A stretch of DNA of 64,000 bases from Novosphingobium arvoryzae (lineage in GTDB: Bacteria; Pseudomonadota; Alphaproteobacteria; Sphingomonadales; Sphingomonadaceae): the NCBI RefSeq assembly GCF_014652615.1, contig NZ_BMZD01000001.1:269962-333961 (forward strand), given 5' to 3'. The notes beneath the pieces were generated by a model that searched no databases, had not been told where the DNA came from, and saw only the letters and a program-made list of their open reading frames with translations. Below, piece after piece: positions 1-8,587 of this stretch. The translations under genes were made by a program, and so were the position numbers. Position 1 is the first letter of the stretch, and each line of letters begins with the position of its first letter.

Positions 1-3000
1 GTCCGACATTGCGGCAGAGGCCCGGTCGAACAGCGCAATGCGCGCGGCTTCGGGCATTGCGGCGGTTTCGATCGCGCTCCACACGTCGCGCATCCCCAGC
101 AGGCGTTCGGCGGCGATGAACGCGGCGGTGACTTGCGCCAGCGTCGCGCCCTCCTCCTCGGCCAGTTCGAACGGATGGATCAGGCCCAGCCGGTTGATCA
201 TCCGGTTGGCCAGCTTGGTGGCAATGATTTCGCGCCGCAGCCGATGCGCCAGGATATCCTGCGCGAAAGGTTCGCGCATCGGAGCCGGGAAGGCGGCCAG
301 CAGTTCGTCCTCCAGCCCCGGATCGTCCACCACGGCAGAACTTTCCAGGGCATCCTGCAGCACCAGCTTGGCGCTGGACATGAGCACGGCCAGTTCGGGG
401 CGGGTCAGCCCGCGTCCGTCCGCGGCGCGGCGGGCCAGCACGTCGCTGTCGGCCAGGCCTTCGGTCTTGCGGTCCAGATGTCCGCCTGCCTCCAGCGTCT
501 CGATCAGGCGGATGTGCGATGCGGTTGCCTGCGGTCCGCCCGCCTGCGCGATGGACAGGGCCAGCGCCTGCAAGCGGTTGTCTTCCAGCACCAGCGCCGA
601 CACTTCGTCGGTCATCGCGGTGAGCAGTTCGACGCGCGCCGGCTCATCCAGCCGCCCGGCCCGCTTGGCTCCGGCCAGGGCGATCTTGATGTTGACCTCG
701 TTGTCGCTGCAATCGACCCCGGCGGAGTTGTCGATGAAGTCGGCATTGTTGCGCCCGCCCCGGCCATCGGCACCGCGCAGCGCGTATTCGATCCGGCCCG
801 CCTGGGTGCAGCCCAGGTTGGCGCCCTCGCCGATCACGCGGGCGCGCACATCCGCGCCGTCGATCCGCAGGGCATCGTTGGCGGGATCACCCACTGCCAC
901 GTTGTTCTCGCTCGACGCCTTGATATAGGTGCCGATCCCGCCGAACCACAGCAGGTCGACATCCGCCTTCAGGATCGCGGTGATCAGGCTGTCGGGGTCG
1001 ATCGCTTCCACATCCAGCCCCAGCATGGCCTGCACTTGCGGGGACAGCGGGATTTCCTTCAGACTGCGGGCAAACACGCCGCCGCCATCGGAAATCAGCG
1101 CCTTGTCGTAATCGTCCCAGCTGGAGCGCGGCAGGGCGAACATCCGGGCGCGCTCGGCCCAGCTCTTGGTCGCGTCGGGCGCGGGATCGAGGAAGATGTG
1201 GCGGTGGTCGAACGCGGCGACCAGCTGGATCGACCGCGACAGCAGCATCCCGTTGCCGAACACGTCGCCCGACATGTCGCCGCAGCCGGCGACGCGGACC
1301 GGATCGGTCTGCACATCGACGCCCATTTCCAGGAAGTGCCGCTGGACCGACAGCCACGCGCCCTTGGCGGTAATGCCCATCGCCTTGTGGTCATAGCCCT
1401 TGGACCCGCCGCTGGCGAAAGCATCGTCCAGCCAGAAATCGCGTTCATCGGCCAGCGCATTGGCGGTGTCGGAAAAGGTGGCGGTGCCCTTGTCGGCGGC
1501 GACCACGAAATAGGGGTCCTCGCCATCGCGCACGGTCACGCGCGGCGGGTGGACGACCTTGCCGTCGACGATGTTGTCGGTGATGGACAGGAGCGTGCGG
1601 ATGAACAGCTTGTAGCTGTCCTTGCCCTCGGTCAGCCAGCCGTCACGATCCCGCGCGGGATCGGGCAGCTGCTTGGGATAGAACCCGCCCTTCGCGCCGC
1701 TTGGGACGATGACTGCGTTCTTGACGCGCTGGGCTTTCATCAGCCCGAGGATTTCGGTGCGGAAGTCGTCGCGCCGGTCAGACCAGCGCAAGCCCCCGCG
1801 CGCGACCGGGCCGGAGCGCAGGTGAATGCCCTCCACCCGCCGTGAATAGACAAAGATCTCGCGCCACGGCAGCGGCTTGGGCAGACCCGGCACCAGTGCC
1901 GAATCCAGCTTGAACGCCAGCGCATCGGCCCCGGCCGGAGCAAAGGCGTTGGTGCGCAGCATGGCTTCCACCACGGCACGATACTGGCGCAGCAGACGGT
2001 CGTCGTTGATTGCCGATACCCCGGCCAGCCCATCGCGAATCGCGGCCTGTGCCGCCGCCTCTGCTGCCGCGCGATCACCCTGGAAGGCAGGATCATGCCG
2101 GGCGACGAACAACGCGATCAGCCCGCGCGTGACGGTGGGCGCGTTCTGCAGCGCATCGACCGCGGTCTGGATCGTATAGTTCAGCCCGGCCTGACGCAGA
2201 TAGCGGTACCATGCGCGCAGCCAGTCGGCTTCTTGCGCGGACAGGGCGGTGGCGGTGATCAGGCGGTTGAACGGATCGTTCTCGGCCGCGCCGTTCAGCA
2301 CGTCGGCCAGCGCGGCCTCGATGGTTTCGGCGCGGTCGAGCAGCCCGGCAGGGTCCTGTCCGGCAGGGGTGGCCAGGATGAAATCGTGGATCGTCCCGGC
2401 GCGACCTTCATCCAGATCGGTCGGCATGTCCTCGATCACGCGGAAGCCGAAGTTTTCCAGCGCCGGAACCGCATCGGACAGCGCCAGCGCGCCGTGGCGC
2501 TGGTACAGCTTCAATCGCAGCGTGCCCGCATCGTCTCCCGCCATGGCGTGGAGGCGCGCACCGCGCGAAGGTCCGCTCTCACCCTCGCCAGCCAGCTTGC
2601 GCAGCCGGGCGATGTCGCGCGCGGCTTCGGCCGGGCCATAGTCGTTCCGATAGGCGAGCGGGAAGGCATCGGCAAAGCGGGCGGCAATGGCGGCGGCGCG
2701 CGAAGGGTCTTCGCTCGCGGCGATTTCCACTTCGACCGCTTCGACCCAGCCGCGCAGCATGGCCTGCAGGCGGGCATCCAGCGCGGCCTCGTCCGGCAGG
2801 CTGGCGACTTCGGGCAGGTCGAGGACGAAGCGCATCAGCGCCAGATGGCCGTCGATTTCGGTGCTCCAGTCCAGCACGGGCGCACCGCTGGCTTCGACCA
2901 GCATGGCCTGAACCTGAAGCCGCGTCGCGGTCGACATGATGTCGCGCGGCAGCCAGACAAAGGCGAACAGGTGGCGCATCAGCGCAGCGGGCACCAGCGC

Positions 3001-4098
3001 CAGCTTGGGCCGGGGCCGGTCGGTCAGGCTCATCATCGCGGTGGCGAGCCGTTCGACGTCCGCATCGGCCAGCGAAATGAGCACGTCATTCGGCAACGCG
3101 GTCAGCGCATGGACCAGTGCCTTGCCGGCGTGGCCCTGCGGCGAGAAGCCGAACCGGGCCGCCATGTCGGTCAGCTGCGAGCGCATCCGGGGGATCTGGG
3201 GCGGCGCGGCGGTCATGGCGGCACTGGTCCAGATGCCGGCATGAACGGACAGCGCGACTACCTGCCCGCCTTCCAGCACGGGGACGATGAACAGGTCCAG
3301 CGGGGTGCGGCGGTGGACGTTGCTGACCTGGTTGGATTTCACCACCAGCGGCACGCGCACGCCCTTTGCCTGCCCATCGAACCACGCGAACGCGCGGTCA
3401 TAGGAAATCGGGCCAAGCAGCGCCTTCGCGCTCTTGCGGCAAATGCCCAGTGCACCGGTCTGGCTGCCGTCGCGGCGGCGCACGACGTGGCCCAGCTGGG
3501 TCAGCATCCCGTCCTTGAACCAGCGCAGCAGTGCCGCGCCTTCGCTGTCGGGGGCGGTATCGGCATCGGCGGCCATCGCGGCCTGCATCGCGCTCCAGTC
3601 CGCCACCGCGGCGCGGACATCCGCCAGCGTCGCGGCCAGCGCCTGTTCCAGCGCGCGGCGCTGACGGGCATCGGCGCGCGGGGTTTCCAGATAGACCATC
3701 GATTCGCGTTTTTCGCCCGCTGCATCGCCGGTTGGGATCGCGCTCAGGCGTCCGTCGCCATCGCGGCGCACGGGCAGCACGGGGTGGACCAGCCGGTCGA
3801 TCGCCAGGCCGTGCGCGGCAATGGTAGAGGCGATCGAATCGACCAGGAACGGCATGTCGTCGTTGATCACCGCGATCCGCATGAACCGCTCACTCGCGCC
3901 GCCGGAGACCGACTCGATCGCGATGGCGGGATCGCCACTGGTGCGCACTGCGGCGGTGGCCAGCACGAACTGTGCGGCCTGGGCCAGGCCATCGGCGCTG
4001 AAGGCGGCGTCTCCCGGCAGGATCGCGTTGCTCAGGCGCATCCCCAGAGCTTCGATCAGGGCGACATCATCAGCGGAATGGACGGGCTTCGAAACCAT
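1..4098 (-). CDS. NAD-dependent glutamate dehydrogenase, large type (partial, C-terminus missing)
   Basis: This open frame of 1366 codons runs off the window's left edge, so the C-terminal part (roughly 200 or more residues in this family) is not seen. The product would oxidatively deaminate glutamate to 2-oxoglutarate with NAD in the cytoplasm. The N-terminal ~700 residues are the long regulatory region of the large (about 180 kDa) bacterial GDH class. The catalytic core begins near residue 780 with SGAKGGFYPKQ (glutamate-binding lysine region). It is followed by VAGCGDMSGDVFGNGMLL and, near residue 1115, FIDNSAGVDCSDNEVNIK. The ATG at 4098 is preceded by a strong Shine-Dalgarno sequence, GGAGGAG, about nine bases upstream. 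It is the first gene of its transcript, and the 133-base gap upstream carries an AT-rich promoter-like block. The family assignment is firm. Confidence 0.93.
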   Translation of the reverse strand, partial: MVSKPVHSADDVALIEALGMRLSNAILPGDAAFSADGLAQAAQFVLATAAVRTSGDPAIAIESVSGGASERFMRIAVINDDMPFLVDSIASTIAAHGLAIDRLVHPVLPVRRDGDGRLSAIPTGDAAGEKRESMVYLETPRADARQRRALEQALAATLADVRAAVADWSAMQAAMAADADTAPDSEGAALLRWFKDGMLTQLGHVVRRRDGSQTGALGICRKSAKALLGPISYDRAFAWFDGQAKGVRVPLVVKSNQVSNVHRRTPLDLFIVPVLEGGQVVALSVHAGIWTSAAMTAAPPQIPRMRSQLTDMAARFGFSPQGHAGKALVHALTALPNDVLISLADADVERLATAMMSLTDRPRPKLALVPAALMRHLFAFVWLPRDIMSTATRLQVQAMLVEASGAPVLDWSTEIDGHLALMRFVLDLPEVASLPDEAALDARLQAMLRGWVEAVEVEIAASEDPSRAAAIAARFADAFPLAYRNDYGPAEAARDIARLRKLAGEGESGPSRGARLHAMAGDDAGTLRLKLYQRHGALALSDAVPALENFGFRVIEDMPTDLDEGRAGTIHDFILATPAGQDPAGLLDRAETIEAALADVLNGAAENDPFNRLITATALSAQEADWLRAWYRYLRQAGLNYTIQTAVDALQNAPTVTRGLIALFVARHDPAFQGDRAAAEAAAQAAIRDGLAGVSAINDDRLLRQYRAVVEAMLRTNAFAPAGADALAFKLDSALVPGLPKPLPWREIFVYSRRVEGIHLRSGPVARGGLRWSDRRDDFRTEILGLMKAQRVKNAVIVPSGAKGGFYPKQLPDPARDRDGWLTEGKDSYKLFIRTLLSITDNIVDGKVVHPPRVTVRDGEDPYFVVAADKGTATFSDTANALADERDFWLDDAFASGGSKGYDHKAMGITAKGAWLSVQRHFLEMGVDVQTDPVRVAGCGDMSGDVFGNGMLLSRSIQLVAAFDHRHIFLDPAPDATKSWAERARMFALPRSSWDDYDKALISDGGGVFARSLKEIPLSPQVQAMLGLDVEAIDPDSLITAILKADVDLLWFGGIGTYIKASSENNVAVGDPANDALRIDGADVRARVIGEGANLGCTQAGRIEYALRGADGRGGRNNADFIDNSAGVDCSDNEVNIKIALAGAKRAGRLDEPARVELLTAMTDEVSALVLEDNRLQALALSIAQAGGPQATASHIRLIETLEAGGHLDRKTEGLADSDVLARRAADGRGLTRPELAVLMSSAKLVLQDALESSAVVDDPGLEDELLAAFPAPMREPFAQDILAHRLRREIIATKLANRMINRLGLIHPFELAEEEGATLAQVTAAFIAAERLLGMRDVWSAIETAAMPEAARIALFDRASAAMSD

Positions 4099-4141
4099 GA
4101 AATGCGCTCTCCTCCGGTGGCATCACCACCAGCTCCTGCGT

Positions 4142-4168
4142 GTTATAATATTGCTATCTTAAGTAGCA
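4142..4168 (-). promoter_or_regulatory. Putative promoter and operator of the glutamate dehydrogenase gene
   Basis: An AT-rich island lies 44 to 70 bases upstream of the glutamate dehydrogenase ATG. Read on the minus strand it holds TATTATAAC, a plausible -10 element (4142-4150). Next to it is the imperfect palindrome TGCTATCTTAAGTAGCA (4152-4168), built on a central CTTAAG. The palindrome occupies the space between -10 and any -35, where a repressor would act. No convincing -35 is visible, so this is a candidate only. Confidence 0.35.
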
Positions 4169-4231
4169 TATTTGCGCAGTGTAGGACGAACCGGTCTCCG
4201 CTGCAACCAGTTTGCCCCTAGGGAATTGCGC

Positions 4232-5212
4232 TTAGCCGAGCGCTTTGACTGTTAATTCGAGTGACTTGTGCCGCGCCGCCGGATCGAAGGTGGCCCCGGC
4301 CACGATCAGCTCGTCCGCGCGGGTGCGTTCCACGAATCGGCCGATCTGTTCGCGCACCGTTTCAGGCGAACCCACCGCGCTGGCCTGTCGCATGTGTTCC
4401 AGCATGGCGAGTGCATGCGGGGGCAGGGTCTGGCGATAGCCGGGAACGGGCGGTTTCAGCCGCCCCGGCGTGCCGCTGCGCAGCGCGACGAAGCTCTGGT
4501 CCATGGACGAGGCGAGCAGCACGGCTTCCTCGTCCGTATCGGCGGCAATCACGGTCATCGCCGCCATCGCGTGCGGGCGCTCCAGCGCGGCGGAGGGGCG
4601 GAATTGCTTGCGGTACAGTTCCAGCGCGGCGTCGAGGTGATCGGGCGCAAAGTGCGAGGCGAAGGCATAGGGCATACCCAGTGCGGCGGCGAGCTGCGCG
4701 CCGAACAGGCTGGAGCCGAGAATCCACATTTCCACGTTTGCGCCGTATCCCGGCGTCGCGCGCAGCGGCAGGTCCAGATCGCCGGTAAACAGCGCGCGCA
4801 ATTCGACGACGTCGTTGGGGAAGTATTCCGCCGCGCGCATCAGATCCTTGCGCAGTGCCTGCCCCAGCCGTCCGTCCGCGCCGGGCGCCCGGCCCAGCCC
4901 CAGGTCGATCCGCCCCGGATAGAGCGCGTCGAGCGTGCCGAACTGCTCCGCGATCACGAACGGGTTATGGTTGGGCAGCATGATCCCGCCCGATCCGATC
5001 CGGATGGTGGACGTCGCCGCGCCGATATGCGCCAGCACGACCGAGGCTGCCCCGCCCGCGATGCCGTCCATCGCGTGGTGTTCGGCCACCCAGAACCGCT
5101 TGTAGCCCGCGCGTTCGGCGCACTGGGCGAGTGCGGCGGCGTCGGCCATGGCGGCGGCGACGGTACCGCCTTCGCGGACGGGGACCAGGTCGAGGACGGA
5201 AAGATCGATCAT
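4232..5212 (-). CDS. LLM-class flavin-dependent oxidoreductase (luciferase-like monooxygenase)
   Basis: A 326-residue protein of the bacterial luciferase-like fold, the usual length of the single-component MsnO8/YhbW-like subgroup. It begins with LSVLDLVPVREG. It then shows RFWVAEHHAMDGIAGGAASV, where the AEHH segment lines the flavin site in this family, and YPGRIDLGLGRAPG near residue 100. Such enzymes use reduced FMN and oxygen on an organic substrate, but this subgroup has few assigned substrates, so no specific reaction is proposed. The ATG overlaps the TGA of the upstream TPR gene as ATGA (5209-5212), so the two are translationally coupled. Confidence 0.85.
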   Translation of the reverse strand: MIDLSVLDLVPVREGGTVAAAMADAAALAQCAERAGYKRFWVAEHHAMDGIAGGAASVVLAHIGAATSTIRIGSGGIMLPNHNPFVIAEQFGTLDALYPGRIDLGLGRAPGADGRLGQALRKDLMRAAEYFPNDVVELRALFTGDLDLPLRATPGYGANVEMWILGSSLFGAQLAAALGMPYAFASHFAPDHLDAALELYRKQFRPSAALERPHAMAAMTVIAADTDEEAVLLASSMDQSFVALRSGTPGRLKPPVPGYRQTLPPHALAMLEHMRQASAVGSPETVREQIGRFVERTRADELIVAGATFDPAARHKSLELTVKALG

Positions 5213-6060
5213 CGCGGCGATGGTGTCGCCTCTGGCCCCAGTTGGTCAAGATAGGCTTGTGCGGTTTTTGCCGCCGGACTGCCGGGCGCGGCGTTCAGGA
5301 CCGAGCGGAAACTGCGCCGCGCGGCATCGTCGCGGCCCGCCAGCGCAGCGATCACCCCTGCTTCCAGCCCGATTTCTGGATCGACTGGCAGCAGTTGCGC
5401 GGCCAGTTCGATCTGTTGCTGCGCCTCGGCCAGCTTGCCCTGTCGGCGCGAGAGTGTGGCCGAGAGCAGCCAGCCCACCGCGTTCTCCGGTGCGTTGGTG
5501 CGGGCAGAGGCAAGCGCGGCGGCCGCATCGCCCTCGCGCTTCAGCAGCACCAGCGCGCGGGCGCGGTCGATCGAGATTTCGCCCGCGAGGTTGAGGTTGC
5601 CTGCCCCCAGTGCCTCGCCATGCGCGGCGTCGAGCGCCGTGAGGGCGCGTTCGGGCGAACCGGCGGCCAGCGCGGCATTACCCGCCATCGCGCCCAGCCG
5701 CGCGCGGTTGGCCCGCTCCATTGCCGGGGTGTCGTCGCGCGCTGCAAGGAACGCGGCCTCGGCTTCGTCCAGCTTGCCCACCCCCGTCAGCGCAACGCCC
5801 AGGCAGTGACCCGGTTCGACCCGCGCGGAGCCGGTGACGGTTCCCAGCCAGGTTCCCGCCTGCTCTACTGCGCTGGCGGGATCGCTGCGCGCCAGCGTCA
5901 GGCACTGCGTCAGGCGGCTGGGCGGCAGCGCGGGCGTGTCGATCACCTTGTCCGGCCGAATTCGATTTTCTTGGCGCTTGATCTCCAGCGGGGCCTGCGG
6001 CAGCGCAGGACCGGGGCCTACTTGGGCGAGCAGCGGCAGCAGGATCAGGGGCAGGGCCAT
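5209..6060 (-). CDS. Exported tetratricopeptide-repeat-like protein
   Basis: A 283-residue protein starting MALPLILLPLLAQ, a short hydrophobic leader suggesting export. The longer frame upstream (to 6123) lacks support. The body is alanine-rich and helical with repeating patterns typical of TPR units (for example AVGWLLSATLSRRQGKLAEA and IGLEAGVIAALAGRDDAARR). No catalytic motif is visible, so a periplasmic scaffold role is likely. The stop overlaps the start of the downstream flavin oxidoreductase gene. The upstream hydrolase ends 17 bases before its start, so the three form one minus-strand transcript. Confidence 0.7.
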   Translation of the reverse strand: MALPLILLPLLAQVGPGPALPQAPLEIKRQENRIRPDKVIDTPALPPSRLTQCLTLARSDPASAVEQAGTWLGTVTGSARVEPGHCLGVALTGVGKLDEAEAAFLAARDDTPAMERANRARLGAMAGNAALAAGSPERALTALDAAHGEALGAGNLNLAGEISIDRARALVLLKREGDAAAALASARTNAPENAVGWLLSATLSRRQGKLAEAQQQIELAAQLLPVDPEIGLEAGVIAALAGRDDAARRSFRSVLNAAPGSPAAKTAQAYLDQLGPEATPSPR

Positions 6061-6076
6061 GGATTCTCCGGCAAAA

Positions 6077-6820
6077 TCAGGGCAGCGCCGCGATGGTCCG
6101 CAGCAACAGCGCAATGTCCGCATCTCGGCTGAGGCGGTGATCGCCGTCCTTGATCAGGGTCACCTGCACATCGGCTGAACGCAGCCGCTCGGCTAGTTGC
6201 AGCGACAGGCCCCACGGCACATCCGCATCCTGCTGGCCGTGGAGCAGCCGCACCGGACAGGTCAGCGCGATTTCGCCGCCCAGCAAACGCTGCGCCTGTC
6301 CATCCGCCCAGAAGCCGGGATGGGTCGGCGTGGGTTCGGGGCCATAGGGGTTGTCCTCGAACACCGCCCGGCCCGCCGCGAGTTCGGCTTGCTGTTCGGC
6401 CGAAGTGCCCCAGTCGGTAAAGTCCGGCGCGGCGGCAATCCCGACGAGCGCGTGGACCTGCGCCGGGATCGCCAGCGCGACGAGCAGCATCAGCCATCCG
6501 CCCATCGACGATCCGATCAGGGTGACCGGCCCCGGACAATGCGCGGCGATCAGCGCCAGCACTTCCTCGCGCCAGCGCGACAGCGTGCCGTCGGCAAAAT
6601 CGCCATCGCTCAGCCCGCAGCCGGAATAGTCCAGCAGCAGGCAAGCGCGTCCGTTGACCCGTGCCCAGTCGAATACCGCGCAGGCCTTGCCCCCCGCCAT
6701 GTCGGATTTGTAGCCCGGCAAGAACACCAGCGTCGGGCCGGTATCTGCGCCGGTTGCGGGCGCGAAGCGAAAGGCGATCTGGCGGCCATCGGGCATGGCG
6801 TGAAAACGGGGCTCGGTCAT
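6077..6820 (-). CDS. Alpha/beta hydrolase (ABHD10-like)
   Basis: A 247-residue alpha/beta-fold hydrolase. The nucleophile elbow GSSMGG (GxSxG) supplies the serine, LHGQQDADVPW the acidic residue, and KDGDHRLSRD the histidine near the C-terminus. The stretch PGYKSDMAGGKA and the DYSGCGLSDG loop resemble the ABHD10 thioesterase/hydrolase group, so an esterase or thioesterase acting on a small acyl substrate is plausible. The start at 6820 (MTEPRFHAMPDG) is chosen because the frame upstream is low-complexity and overlaps the divergent promoter region. It faces the phosphatase gene across 92 bases. Confidence 0.8.
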   Translation of the reverse strand: MTEPRFHAMPDGRQIAFRFAPATGADTGPTLVFLPGYKSDMAGGKACAVFDWARVNGRACLLLDYSGCGLSDGDFADGTLSRWREEVLALIAAHCPGPVTLIGSSMGGWLMLLVALAIPAQVHALVGIAAAPDFTDWGTSAEQQAELAAGRAVFEDNPYGPEPTPTHPGFWADGQAQRLLGGEIALTCPVRLLHGQQDADVPWGLSLQLAERLRSADVQVTLIKDGDHRLSRDADIALLLRTIAALP

Positions 6821-6912
6821 GCCGCCCTCATGCCGCATCGCGGCGCGATATGCCATTGCGCTGTCACGAAACGCCGATAGCTTCGCGGGCGGAGAATGAG
6901 AGGGAGAAGCCG

Positions 6913-8556
6913 ATGAGCCTGCCGCCACCCGCACCCGCCGTGCCGACCACCCGGCGCAATCTGCTGAAACTGGGGGCGCTGGGGCTGGCCGGGCTGTCCG
7001 CGCCGGTTGCGGCGGCGGCCAGCGCTGGCGGCTTTACCCACGGCGTTGCCAGTGGCGAGCCGGGGCCGACCCAAGTCCTGCTCTGGACTCGCTATGTGGC
7101 CAGCGCGGACACAAAGCTGGCGTGGGAAGTGTCCGAAACCAGCGATTTTGCCAAAGTCGCGGCGTCGGGCGATTGCCTTGCCTCCCCCGCCACGGATTGC
7201 TGCGCCAAGGCGTGGGCGCGCGGACTGTCCCCCGGCAAGTGGTATTATTACCGCTTCGTCGCGCCATCGGGCGAAATGTCGCTGACCGGGCGGACCCGCA
7301 CCCTGCCGGTGGGCAAGGTCTCGCGGTTCCGGCTGGCGGTGTTCTCGTGCTCCAACTTCGGGTTCGGCTGGTTCAATGCCTATGCCCATGCGGCGGAATC
7401 GGGGGATTTCGATCTCGCGCTGCATCTGGGCGACTATTTCTATGAATATGCGCGCGGCACCTATCCCACCGCGAAGCAGGCCGTGGCGGGGCGGACCCTG
7501 CCGCTGGACGAGGCGGTGACGCTGGCGGGTTACCGCGAACGCTTCGCCACCTATCGCAGCGATCCCGATTTGCAGCGCATCCACCAGATCCTGCCGATGG
7601 TGGTGATGTGGGACGATCACGAAACCGCCAATGACACCTGGAAGGACGGGGCGGAAAACCACCAGCCCAATGAAGGCGACTGGGCCGTGCGCAAGGCAGC
7701 GGCAGAGCGGGTGTACCGCGAATGGATGCCGGTGTCGGACGATTACTGGACGGCCTACGAAATCGGCAATCTCGCCACGATCTTCAAGTTGGAAACCCGC
7801 CATGTCGCGCGGCTGCAGGCGCTGGATCTGCAGGAAGCGTTCCGGTCTGCGGCACCGGGGCGGATTGACGCGGCGCTGACCGCGTTCCGTGACGGGGCGT
7901 GGCGCGATCCCGCGCGCACCTTGCTGGGAACGGAGCAGGAAAACTGGCTGGCGCGCGGGCTAAAGGCTTCCACCCGCGCCAACAAGCCTTGGCAGGTGCT
8001 GGCGCAGCAAGTCGTCATGGGCTCGCTGGTGATGACCGAAGGCGTGCTGGAAGGGCTTCCCGCCGCCGCGCCGGACTGGCTGAAGCTGCGGCTGCAATCC
8101 AGCGTCGCGGCGGGAAGGCATGGCATTCCGTGGAGCATGGACATGTGGAGCGGCTATCCCGCCGCGCGGGAGCGGGTTTACCAGTCCGCGCTGGCCGCCG
8201 ATGCCAACCTGCTGGTGCTGGCGGGCGACAGCCACAACGCCTGGGCGTTCGACCATCAGCACCAGGGCGCGCGGGTCGGCGTGGAAATGGCCGGGCACAG
8301 CGTGACCTCGCCGGGCGCCGAAGGTACGCTCGGCTGGATCAGGCCGGATGACCTGGCGCGGCAAAGTGTGGCGGCCAACCCCGCGCTGCAGTGGTGCGAT
8401 ACCGCGCGGCGCGGCTATCTGGCGGTCGAACTGATGCCAACGGCGGCCCATGGCGAATGGCGTTTCGTGCAAACCGTGCGCCAGCGCGACCTGGCGCTGG
8501 GCGGTGCCAAGCGGATGACGGTGCTGGCCGGCCAACGAAAGTTCGAGAGCGGTTGA
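6913..8556 (+). CDS. PhoD-like alkaline phosphatase/phosphodiesterase, Tat-exported
   Basis: A 547-residue protein of the alkaline phosphatase D family, secreted metal-dependent phosphatases/phosphodiesterases. The N-terminus has a twin-arginine signal (TTRRNLLKLG, then a hydrophobic stretch ending near AAAASAG). Metal-binding motifs of the metallophosphoesterase fold follow in order: CSNFGFG with HLGDYFYEY, MWDDHETANDTW, and LAGDSHNAW. The ATG at 6913 has a good Shine-Dalgarno (GAGGGAGAAG). In-frame sequence before it is rejected because the Tat signal starts here. It probably scavenges phosphate in the periplasm. It is followed after 31 bases by thrS on the same strand. No clear Pho box was seen. 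Confidence 0.88.
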   Translation: MSLPPPAPAVPTTRRNLLKLGALGLAGLSAPVAAAASAGGFTHGVASGEPGPTQVLLWTRYVASADTKLAWEVSETSDFAKVAASGDCLASPATDCCAKAWARGLSPGKWYYYRFVAPSGEMSLTGRTRTLPVGKVSRFRLAVFSCSNFGFGWFNAYAHAAESGDFDLALHLGDYFYEYARGTYPTAKQAVAGRTLPLDEAVTLAGYRERFATYRSDPDLQRIHQILPMVVMWDDHETANDTWKDGAENHQPNEGDWAVRKAAAERVYREWMPVSDDYWTAYEIGNLATIFKLETRHVARLQALDLQEAFRSAAPGRIDAALTAFRDGAWRDPARTLLGTEQENWLARGLKASTRANKPWQVLAQQVVMGSLVMTEGVLEGLPAAAPDWLKLRLQSSVAAGRHGIPWSMDMWSGYPAARERVYQSALAADANLLVLAGDSHNAWAFDHQHQGARVGVEMAGHSVTSPGAEGTLGWIRPDDLARQSVAANPALQWCDTARRGYLAVELMPTAAHGEWRFVQTVRQRDLALGGAKRMTVLAGQRKFESG

Positions 8557-8587
8557 GGGAAACGCCCGGCGCGGCTAAGGGCGGGTC

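Noticed and set aside
133..4221. Long plus-strand frames opposite the glutamate dehydrogenase gene
   Set aside because: No domain or motif. The minus-strand frame is continuous over 1366 codons with conserved GDH motifs.
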